Part shown: positions 25,401 through 37,400 of the stretch, in pieces | Numbering within the stretch: position 1 is the stretch's first letter | How the letters are laid out: each line of letters opens with the position of its first letter | DNA from: Notospermus geniculatus | Taxonomy: Eukaryota; Nemertea; Pilidiophora; Heteronemertea; Lineidae | Direction: 5' to 3' | NCBI GenBank assembly: GCA_002633025.1 | Contig: NMRB01000597.1 | Span: forward strand, 21,765-85,764 | DNA: 64,000 nucleotides | Position numbers and translations under genes: made by a program | The notes under the pieces: generated by a model | What the model was told of the DNA's origin: nothing | Seen by the model: only the letters and a program-made list of their open reading frames with translations | Database searches by the model: none

Positions 25401-28400
25401 AATATAGACCTTGGCCTTTTCATTCCAACTCTCGCCTTTGGCTTATTCTTTTGTATCTTCCTAATCAGGGGTCACTTCCCCGTCAAGACAGCTCACACAC
25501 CCGTCGGCAGGACCTGGCCTCGTCAACCGCTGGATGGAGCCATAAAGTAACATAATACAGCTTGACTTGGTGTTTAGGCAAAAAAAATAAAGTATTTGTT
25601 TCTTGTCCGTGCCCGCGTCATTCCCAGACCCTCCGCATCGAATTTTTTTTTCACCAATTTCAAATTTTCCCACTTTGCTTACGCAGCACCTTCTATAAAA
25701 TGCACAGAAATGTTTCATCACTTGAAATCATCTTTATTTTTCATGAAATCTGTGCTCTAAACATGTAGAGAGATAGTTTGCTGGTGGTATTTCCCCCCAT
25801 CCATTAAGAAAACGGAAAAAAAATTATTTGAAAATAAAAAAAAAATTCGCATGCCCGCATCAATTTTCGCTGAGTTGCTGGACAAGAAACAGACAATATT
25901 TTTTTTGGCCTTAGGGTAACTTGTGGTTTTCCTGATTTTTAAAATCAGGCCAGTCTCATCATTGCTTATTATCTGCCCTTCTATTGCAGGTTTATCGTCG
26001 TTTGTCTGATGTGCTGGGCTTGAGTGACGAGCCAATGGTGCTAAGTGTGTTCATAGGAAAGATGTAAGTTCTTAACTTATTGCTGTTCTACTCTGTTGTA
26101 ATTCAAATAGTTCATCTGTTGGCTTAAGATTGATAAATAGTCTTGTCATTGTAATTAATAGCCAACAGTTTCCATGACGTTTGCAGTCTTAGCCGATGTT
26201 TTCACCCCTCAGTACAAGTGCATACCTACCTACCCACCATATTTGACCATATTTTTTACACTTAAAACTTTGTTTTTACACCTAAATGCAGAAAAATACA
26301 CTGATCGGAACAACTGCAGAATGTTGCGTTTCATTACTTTTACACTGAAAAGTGTCATTTTATGGTCATTCCTCAAAAACAGTACAGCCTGCTCAAATTT
26401 AGGGTAGGCACGTCTGCAAGTGTCCAAAAGTGGTAGGTTGTCTGCCAATGGATATCTGAATAAAGGTTCTTCACTGACATCAAAACAGTCACGTGACTGC
26501 AAAGAATCTGCTATGTTGGCTGGCGACGACGTCAAAACTATCACGTCATGGCATTTTGATATCACGATCTGTGTGTTGATGCTGTGTTCATGCCGTGATG
26601 TTGCTTGACATTTTGACAGCCAATATGGCGGCATCGTGTCATCATGGAAATGTGACGTCACGTGAACAACATATAGGTAGTGAAAATCTGGCCAGTCTGG
26701 GCACTTGTACGGTGGGGTGTTTTCAGCATGTCAAACTCTGAAATCTGCTGGGCACGGGAAAAATCGCCTTGGGCTGAAAGTATCAAGTACAATAAAGTCC
26801 GTTTATGATATTTACTGGTTCCTTTGGTTACAGAATTACCAATCTAAAATATTGGGGTAGCAGTGAACAAATCATTTCAAAGACCCTCCAGTTGTTGAGT
26901 GATCTGTCGGTTGGCTACAGTAGTGTGAGGAAGCTGGTCAAGTTGGAGGCTGTACAGTTCATGCTCAATAACCACACAGTAAGTACAAAGAGTGTACAGT
27001 TCATGCTCAATAACCACACAGTAAGTACAAAGAGTGTACAGTTCATGCTCAATAACCACACAGTAAGTAGAAAGAGTGTACAGTTCATGCTCAATAACCA
27101 CACAGTAAGTACAAAGAGGGCCTAGTCAATAGAGCTTGTGCAGATGACGTCATCAAGGACAAATCCACCATCTTGACGGTCAAAATGACGTCAGACGACG
27201 TCGCTGACCCATGTGGTGCAGTTTGTCGGCAGCGCAAGTGGAGTGTGTACGTCTTCAACCATGACGCGATCTACACGTGACGCACTTTGTCGACGACGTC
27301 AGCATGGTGGACCGCCGGTCAAAAGTGACGTCATAATGAGCCACTGCACAAGCTCTATTGAGACCATGTGTCAGTGCCGTGGACGTACAGTTGTCACTTC
27401 GTGGCCATTTGTGACCCTCCGTTACAAAACCAGTGCTAAGTAATAAATGCATCCAAGTAAGGAACATGAGTAGCTTGAGATGGCTTCTTCCATACTCACC
27501 AAGGCCAATTATAATGTTATGGCTTCGGCCCTGATGGAATCACATGGGACAGTAAGCCGTGGTGCCTTGTACCTAGTGCCTTTGCAAGGGCAAGTAAAAG
27601 ACCCCATCCAAGTGAGGAACATGAGTAGCTTGAGATGGCCTCTTCCATACTTACCAGGGCCAATAATGCTATGGCTTCGGCCCTGATGGAAAAATCTAAT
27701 GCAAACAAACAAACAATCTGAAAAATATTGTTTCATTTTCAGAGTGAACACTTCCCCTTCCTCAGCATCAACAACAGTACGAACCAGATGAGTGACATGA
27801 GATACCGGACAACGTTCTACACGGCCCTCGGACGGTTACTCATGGTCGATCTCGGGGAAGACGAGGAGAAATTTGAACAATTCATGCTGCCTCTCACATG
27901 TACAATATTCCTTATCTCTGCATTCAATAATAGACAAATCCCAAATTCCCAGATCAGCGCACTTCTGCCGAAATTGTAAACAGAACCTCGATCTGAAACC
28001 AGCTGACGTGCTGAATCCATGACTCAGCAATGGTCGAGTCTGACGCAACGTCGTCGAACTCACTGTCGTCACATGGTCGTGGGGTTTTCTGTGTCACGTC
28101 ATTCAGTGTCAGATGGTTTTAGACCGAGGTTCTGTTTGCCATTTCAGCGGAAGTGCGCAGATCTTTCTCGTTTTTGTCAATTTGGGATTTGTCTGTAGAC
28201 TTGTGCAGATGACGTCTTCACATAAAAACAGCCAAAATGACGTCAAATCGCTAAAAGTGACGCACTTGATTTAGGTGTCGATGTCAGCACAATGGACTCT
28301 GGTCGAAAGTGACGTCACAGTGAGCGACTGCACGATCTGGAAATACAATTTATCACTTTCGACCTTGTGGATGCACTTGTGGTTGAAATACATACCTTTG

Positions 28401-31400
28401 TTTTTGGTTTATGAAGCATCAAATTGCCGTCTTGTAGATAAGTGGCTTATGTCACTCTTTTTTTCAGCGACGTTTGGAGCCCTAGGAAGTTTGCTTGCCA
28501 GTTCAGAATCACCTTTATTCAGAGCTGAAGAAGCCAAGGTAGGCATTTACTTTAGTACAAATGCTTGAATCTTGTTCTGTGCTTGTAGGAGGAAGTCATT
28601 TCAAAAGGAGTACCTGTTGAAAAGTGATCAAAATATCCTGCCTGTTTCACATCTACACTAATACCCCCGTCACACTAGAGGCAGAATGAGCAGGAATGCC
28701 GTTGGAATGACAATTCGTTGTTCATTCCTGGACATTCGAAGAACATTCTAAAAATTCTGACTGGATTCTGACTGCATTCCTAATGTTCCGGCCCATTCCT
28801 GTGGTCTGTCAGAATGTCTTGGACATGTTCGAAATTATCGAGGTGCATTCCAAGTATCCTTCGAAGCTCTCCCGAATCCGGCTCGAATTTTGCAAACTTT
28901 CTCATTCCGGCTGGTTCTGCTTGATTCCTGCTGATTCGAACNNNNNNNNNNNNNNNNNNNNNNNNNNNNNNNNNNNNNNNNNNNNNNNNNNNNNNNNNNN
29001 NNNNNNNNNNNNNNNNNNNNNNNNNNNNNNNNNNNNNNNNNNNNNNNNNNNNNNNNNNNNNNNNNNNNNNNNNNNNNNNNNNNNNNNNNNNNNNNNNNNN
29101 NNNNNNNNNNNNNNNNNNNNNNNNNNNNNNNNNNNNNNNNNNNNNNNNNNNNNNNNNNNNNNNNNNNNNNNNNNNNNNNNNNNNNNNNNNNNNNNNNNNN
29201 NNNNNNNNNNNNNNNNNNNNNNNNNNNNNNNNNNNNNNNNNNNNNNNNNNNNNNNNNNNNNNNNNNNNNNNNNNNNNNNNNNNNNNNNNNNNNNNNNNNN
29301 NNNNNNNNNNNNNNNNNNNNNNNNNNNNNNNNNNNNNNNNNNNNNNNNNNNNNNNNNNNNNNNNNNNNNNNNNNNNNNNNNNNNNNNNNNNNNNNNNNNN
29401 NNNNNNNNNNNNNNNNNNNNNNNNNNNNNNNNNNNNNNNNNNNNNNNNNNNNNNNNNNNNNNNNNNNNNNNNNNNNNNNNNNNNNNNNNNNNNNNNNNNN
29501 NNNNNNNNNNNNNNNNNNNNNNNNNNNNNNNNNNNNNNNNNNNNNNNNNNNNNNNNNNNNNNNNNNNNNNNNNNNNNNNNNNNNNNNNNNNNNNNATGTG
29601 AAGTTGCAGCCCGATCGGACATCTAATATGGCCGCCAGGTGGCATAACCCAAAAATCATCAAAGTCTTTTCTGGGAATGACTTGACCCAGATTGCTCATA
29701 ACTGATATGTACCTCCCTCTGTCATTAGACTATTATGTCCAACCCAGTGAGCACATGGTCCATGGACCATTTCATTCAGAAAATTGGGCTCTTCTGTGGC
29801 CATTTCCAGCATTTAGTTCGATCTACAGACTAGAGATGGCGTGACAATTAGTCAGCATCGTTAGGACTTTAGTTCGATCTGCGTAGTAGAGATGGCGCGA
29901 CGATAGGCCAAGTGAACTTTCTAACCTACGGCAGCAATCCGTGGCTGCAGATAATAGGAGTAAATGACGGCAAAATCGCTGAATTCTGCAGCCACGATGG
30001 CCGCAGTGAAATTTGAGCCCTGCTTTTCTGCTCTGCCTGTTTAAATTTCCAGCTGGAACATTCCGTAATCTTTCTATTTTCAGCGTTCGATGATTGGCCT
30101 CGCCCGTGATCTCCGAGGAGTTGCATTTGCGTTCAACACGAAGCCGAGCTACATGATGTTGTTCGACTGGATGTATCCTTGTCGAGGTGTTCCTCAGTTC
30201 TATTTTAACACCTATACTACCACGCTTTACAAAGAACCTTTCTTTCACCTAATGATAATAAACAGGAAGTCAATTTCCAGAATCTTAGCAAATTTTCGAC
30301 CCCAACCGGGTCTTCTTCAGGCTGGCACTTTCAAGTCGAGCTTTCATCTAATTGTACTTGTAGAATCTCCTGATTCTTGATGTTTAAAGCCCCTCTGTAT
30401 GGAATTTTGTGGTGTTTTTCGAGTGTTTGGAGATTGCGGAGGTCTCATAGCCTCGTGTAGGTCCCCAAAATGATTACCTGATATGTACTTCAAAGAATTA
30501 AGAGGCATGAAATAATAACCAGTTTCTAAGGTAAAAGACATAGCTTCCTACCGGACCCGAACCCACGGACCCTCGCATAAGGCATCAATCGCCAGCACTC
30601 AGGGGCAGCACACCTTAACCACTAGGCCAAATCCCCATCTTCAAAAAAAAGATGGTTCAATGACCTATGTTAAACAAGGCGTCCCTCAAAGAATTAAGAC
30701 CTAGTTTTCAGCACATATTGAAAAAAAAAAACTGCAGGCAGAGCTCTAATGTATTCAGGTAGAGCATAGTACATTTTACACTACACTAACGTCGGAGGAC
30801 ATAAGGACTTTCTGAATTCAATAAAGTGTGGCTTTAACCTACAACTGACAGAAGATCACTAAGTACATGTATATTTTTACTAATGTTTGTTAAATCTCTC
30901 TTAAATCTTAAATCTCTCTCCGATGGTATTTCCGGTATAAACACGTTTATTCCTTGACTCTTCCGAGTTATCCAACATATACTCCGATCCTACTGCGGGC
31001 AGTGGAGATATGGTGTCACGAACCGGCCGTCACGTCGCCGGTTTTAAAATTCATGGCCGAGTTGGCGCAGAATCGGTCGCAGCGATTACAGTTTGACGTC
31101 TCGTCTCCTGACGGTATATTACTCTTTAGGGAAATCAGTAAAGTCATGTGCACTTACGGTAAGTTAGCCTTGATTTTATTGCATAGTGTTTGAAAAACAG
31201 TTGAGTCTGCTTTCAGTTCAACATCTGGAGCCTTGATAGCCTACAGTTCATTCCACTTCCCAGTGGCGCGACGTTTATCAACGATAGCTCTGCAATGCCT
31301 GGGCCGATTTTGATGAAACATACGTCAATCGACTTGTCTTTCTTGGCGATACAGCCATCATCACTGTCCTTTTCCTGAAAAACGTGACAGAAAAAAGTTC

Positions 31401-34400
31401 TTTCACAAATCGCAGTTTGTGTTCACGGCCGAAATGGCGGCCATTTTGAAATGACGCAATGCATCGCGCACGTGTAAACTGCACTGAACAGCATAGCAAA
31501 ATGAACTGGGTCTTGAGAAAGGGATCCGTTATGCCGGCCTTACGCGAAAAATGAAGATAGCAGAAAGATACCGACAAGAAAGACAAGTCAGTTGATGTAT
31601 GGTATGTCGAATTTGTCCCAGTCGTTGCGGAGATATCGGCTGAAAACCTTGCGCCATTGGGATGCGGAATGAACAGTAGTGGTTCTCACGTCTGCTTAGC
31701 AAGCGGCAGGCCTCCGGTTCCAATTCATCCCTGGCCATATGAGATTAATCATCCCTGCCTCTTCAGTCCGTCGCATGGGACAGTAAGCCGCAGTGCCTTG
31801 TACCTTGTGCCTTTGCAAGGGCAAGTAAAAGACCCCATCCAAGTGAGGAACACGAGTAGCTTGAGATGGCCTCTTCCGTACTTACCAGGGCCAATAATGC
31901 TGTGGCTTCGGCTCTGATGGAAAAATCTAATACAAAACCATCAGAACCCAGGGTTTCCGCCAGAGGGTAAAATGGGTAAAATTCCGTTCCCTAAAATTTT
32001 TCCAGGGTACGGATCTGTACCCTCAAAAATTTGATAAATTCACATATTTATCAGCAGTATTCATTGTTTTTCACCATTCATATTTCACGATGGAAAGTGA
32101 TTTTATTCTTCAAAATACGCCTAAAATGGCACTAAACATCGTTTAAAACCAAAATAAACAAATAAAAATAAAAAATTTTTCAAAAAAATTTTTTTTCAAA
32201 AAAAAAAATTTTTCCTCTTTTTTTTTCTGGCGGAAACCCTGGAACCGGTCTGACTTGTCGAGATTGGACTGAAAGGGTTGAAGTAAATCATCATTACACG
32301 GCATCATAACCTGTTGGCTTTTTGCCGGAGGTATGGAGTGAACGACAGGCTACAGCCCACCTGCATGGGGTCTTTTACTTGTCCCGGCATAGACACTCAG
32401 GTACAAGGGACCACGGCTTTTGTCCCATCCGACGGACACTCAGTATTTCACAACTTGTATAGAGGCCTTGCAATGACGTCATCCTGGCGACCATGCTGAG
32501 GGGCAAGTGGGCAGAGGTGTGAGCTGACCGTGACGTGGCCTGCGTGAAGTGCGCGACGCCAGTGTTTGACGTAACGTCATTGGGACATTTCGCTGCCCCC
32601 CTGCAGTATGTGCCCCCCAGCATGGCGGCTTGTGACGTCATTTGCAAGGCCTCTATAAGCCCCCTATATGCCTTCACCCGGCATCAAACTCATGCTGACA
32701 CATTGCAGAGTTTAGTAGTCAAGCTCGCTAACTAACTACTTGACAACCTGGCTAAGGCAAAAAAATAAAGTATTTGTTTCTTGTCCGCACCCGCGTCATT
32801 CCCAGACCCTCCGCATCGAAAATTTTTTTTTCACCAATTTCAAATTTTCCCACTTTGCTTACGCAGCGCCTTCTATACAATGCGCAGAAATCCTTCATCA
32901 CTTGAAATCATCTTTGTTTTTCATGAAATCTGTGCTTTAAACATGCAGAGAGATAGTTTGCTGGTGGTATTTCCCCCATCCATGAAGAAAACGGGAAAAA
33001 AATATTTGAAAATAAAAAAATTCGCATGCCCGCATCAATTTTTGCTGAGTTGCTGGACAAGAAACAGACAATTTTTTTTTTGCCTAAACCATGGCCATAT
33101 TCCTTGTCAATTTTAGGCTCACGAATCCTAACAATGGGTGATATTCCAAAGGATCAGGTCTACCAGATGAAATTAAAAGGAATATCCATCTGTTTCTCAA
33201 TGATCAAGGCAGCTCTGTGTGGTAATTACGTCAATTTTGGCGTGTTCCGATTATACGGGGACGACGCCCTTGATAACGCCTTACAAATGTTCGTCAAGCT
33301 CTTGCTGTCGATATCACAGAATGACCTACTGGTGAGTACCACGTTGATTACGTTCCGAAAATGCCGAATCTTTCCACAACATTGTCCATTTTCTCCCAGG
33401 ATTCCTGTTTCCTCCTACATAAGGCCCATTTCTACTACCGTGGATTCCGCCGGGGTTTGCGGCGCTGGAGCGGTTTTCACAGAGTTTTGGATAATCCTAC
33501 TATGCTTGAACAATACATGGTGTGTTAATTATCCCAATGCCTGTGAAATCTGCGCCGCTCGCTGCAAACCGTGGCAGAATCCGTTGTAGTGGAAACTGCC
33601 CATTACTTGATGATTTTTCTCCCCAAATGTAGATTCGTCCTATCCCTTGCCCCTCTGCCCAAAATTTTTTTGAGGGTACTAATTTCTTCAGAATCAACAG
33701 TACAAAACCCCCATGAAATTAAAAAAAATGGCCCTTTTCTGTTCCTCTTTGAAGGTACTAGCATGGTACCTTTAGTACCATCGGGCGGAAACACTGCTTG
33801 CCTTTGAACCCCCTGTGATTTGATGCCGTTACCCTTTTTCAGGATTATCCCAAACTGAGCCAGACGTACTATAGCTTGTTGGACTGCCTGGCAGCTGATC
33901 ACATGATGTTTATAAGTAACCTTGAACCACAGGTCTTTCTCTATATATTGTCTACCATATCAGAGGGACTAACTGCTCTTGGTAAGATTCTAACCTTCAA
34001 TCGTAACGTTGATCGGAAACTGTCAAAAATATTCCAGGAATCAGTTGGAAATTTCAATCAGAAGTCATGGAAGAGAACTTGGCTTAAGTCTGGTGAAGTT
34101 CCCTTAACTTAGAGTACCGGGTGGTATTTGTGACCTGTTCTGGCAAAAGTACGTACCTGTCGCAGGTGATCATCATTGGTCATCAGTTTACTCAACTATT
34201 ATCACTGCTGTTCACTACTGTTGCCAACCTCCAGAGACGTACATTTCAGCTATTGTGTTGTAAGGCCGTTAACCCTTTCCTCGGTTGCGACAAGTGCCTA
34301 CTTTTGCGGAGGCGGGTCACTGCACACATTTTTGCGCTTGTGTAGCCTTGTCATATGCAATGGCCAGAAAGCGCATAACCTACAATTACATTATACCTTC

Positions 34401-37400
34401 CCGACTACTGCCCAATCGGAGTATGACACTTTGGCATGTAGTGGTGTTGTAGCATTCGTAGCCAGTCATGTGTTGGACGGCTTAATTGTGAGTTACCGTA
34501 TGTGGTTATCTCTCTATAATAGAGCTTCTGCCGATGACATCATCACAGAAAAATCCACCATCTTGACGGTCAAATTGACGTCAAATGACGCCGTCAACCC
34601 ACGTGGTGCACTTTGTCGTCGGCACAAGTAGGGTGTGTAATTTCAACCATGACGCGATCTACACATGGCGCACTGTGTCGTCGACATCAGCATGGCGGAC
34701 TGTCGGTCAAAAGTGATGTCTTAAAGGAGTTCGACGTCCAAGTTGTAAACAAACCAGTTTGTTTACAAACAGTGGTCGGCAAACTAGTTTTATTCCTTCG
34801 TGAAGGTGGCAGCACCAGTAGCGCCCCGTGATCGTTAGACTGGTGCTCGGTCCAATGCAACTCACTCATGATATTCACGTCAGTACATATCACCGACAAT
34901 AGGTGGCAGCACCGCAGGCGTCGCGTGGATAGAGAACCAGTGAGTGAGTGTTTACAACTTGGACGTCCAGCTCCTTTAAAGAGCCACTGACAAGCTCTGT
35001 TAGGGGGATTGGTTGAGTAGATTTCTGCAAGGCTTGCAATTGTCATCTGTCTTTCCATCTCAGACACGATGGTGTGCGCTGGCTGCTGTGCAACTCTGGA
35101 CAACATCATCACATATTTGTTCAAGAAGTTAACAAAGAAACAGAAGAAGCCCCATCCAAACGCCATACAAGACAGCGAAGCATTTCTCAGAATTCTTGAG
35201 CTGAATCCAGAAATTCTCAGACAGGTAAGCACTTCATCTTTTAGTCTGCAACATTTTTTTAACAGGAGAATATGTACCAGTAAAACTGCTCCATGAACTG
35301 GTATATTCTCCTAATTGTGTGGCAGTCTAGGAAAATCCATCCGATGTCCATTTGGGGAAAGTTTTAATGGCCTTGGTGAACCTGCACATTTCAATGGAGG
35401 TTTCCCACGTGACGTCAGGAAGGCCACGTTGGCCGTCAAATTGACCATGTGTTTCCTGAAGGAACGTCATGATGACACAATGACATTATTTCGTGTGCTG
35501 TCTCGTCACGTCAGGCGTGGTGCAACTCATAACATTACACCAGCGTAATGTCAATCCACGTGTAGCACCCTATTGACGCCAGTTTGCATCATTTTGACGG
35601 CCAGTCACATGATTTGATGACGTCAGTGGGATTCCTCTATAGCTGAAATGTACTTCGTAACTGGTAAACAGTAGTAGATCAATGCACAGGCAATCTGACA
35701 ACCCTTCAGCGACATCAGACAGGTTTTCCTAGACTGCCTCAGTTGGCAATACACTGTGCCTACACTGACATGACCCCTCTTTGATAACTTCATGGTGATC
35801 TTCACAGTGATCTGGACCAATCTTCAGTGAATGGAGAGTTGCTTATAAGTCATTAAGTCCTTCATTAATTGATCTCCTAATTAGCTAATTACTATGTCCA
35901 TTTCATTTGACCCGTCTTCTGTCCGTTGGTGGATGTACGTTGTTCTCTTTTCCAGATGCTCTCAACGGTTCTCAATATAATCATGTTTGAGGATTGTCGT
36001 AACCAGTGGTCAATGTCACGGCCACTTTTAGGCCTTATACTACTGAATGAGGACGTAAGTATAAGTCTCTGATAATCTCGCAGTCCCTCACAAGTCACCA
36101 GGAAATTGTGTTTGAAGAGGAATTTCCTGTCTGGAAATGACTGCCCAACCCTGATTGTACATGTATAGAAGTATATTTTCTCCAATTTCTTTGGAAAATT
36201 TACCATGTTATCCCAAATTGCCAGCATTTGTCATCATCAACTTGTTGTTTTGTCACGGATGGGCTACAAACCATACCCACCCAGGGTTTCCGCCAGAGGG
36301 TAAAATGGGTAAAATTCCGTGCCCTTAAATTTTTCCAGGGTATGGATCCGTACCCTCAAAAATGTTGGGTAACCATTTTTCCATGACATGCCGGACGAAA
36401 CCAAACAACCGACATGACCGGCGCGGGGATTTTATGCTTAAACATTGTTTAAAACCCTTTTAAAAATAAAATAAAAAAATTTCAAAAAAATGTTTTTTTC
36501 GAAAAAATTTTTTTTTCAAAAAAATTTTTTTTGCTCCGTACCCTTATTTTTTTTCTGGCGGAAACCCTGCCACCTGCTGAAAATTGTGGGCATTAGTGTG
36601 GTTTTGAGAAGCCTTGATAGCCTAGTGGTTATCATGTCCGCTTAGCAAGTGGCAGGTCCTGGGTTCGAATCTCGTGCCGTATGGGATTAATCATCCCTGG
36701 CTCTTCAAGTCTGTTGCATGCATGGGACAGTAAGCCGTGGTGCCTTGTACCTTGTGCCTTTGCAAGGGCAAGTAAAAGACCCCATCCAAGTGAGGAACAT
36801 GAGTAGCTTGAGATGGCCTCTTCCGTACTTACCAGGGTCAATAATGCTATGGCTTCGGCCCTGATAGAAGAATCTAACACAAATACTATGATTAATATGG
36901 TCTTGGACACACAAAGATTTGCTTTATCATAACTGATGAAATTTGTTTGTTCTTTCAGTATTTTAATGAACTTAGGAAGAACATAATCAGTGGTCAGCCA
37001 GCTGACAAACAGGACGCCATGGCACGGTGCTTTGAGAAGCTTATGGATGGAATTGAACGGTCACTGCTTATAAAGAACAGAGATAGGTACGGAGATTTTT
37101 TAACAAAAATTTCGTTGGTTACTGGCTGAGGGCTGCCTGGTTTCATTGATTAGTCTCACTTACAATGCCTTGATACCTTTGATAATAGCCTAGTGGTTAT
37201 CACATCCGCTTAGCAAGCGTCAGGTCCCGGGTTCGAATCCAGCACGCGTGGGCCATGTGGAATTTATCAACCAGGGGCCTGTTTCCTAAAGTGACTTTAA
37301 GCTATGGTACCTTTAACCAAATGGAAAATGCATTGAGTTAATGGTACCATTAGCTTAAATTCACTTTATGAAACAGGCCCCAGGTGCTTCATGTCTGTTA

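Noticed and set aside
26951-27118. Evenly spaced repeats, CRISPR-like at first sight
   Set aside because: The units are contiguous with no spacers and extend coding sequence; the genome is eukaryotic.
28780-29699. Several 265-280-codon frames
   Set aside because: They run across the second N gap.
30543-30640. Functional tRNA gene
   Set aside because: A- and B-boxes are present, but the acceptor stem does not close and the sequence extends as a dispersed repeat.
34176-34631. 151-codon plus-strand frame
   Set aside because: It lies in XPO7 intron 20, runs into a MITE and has no homology or splice support.
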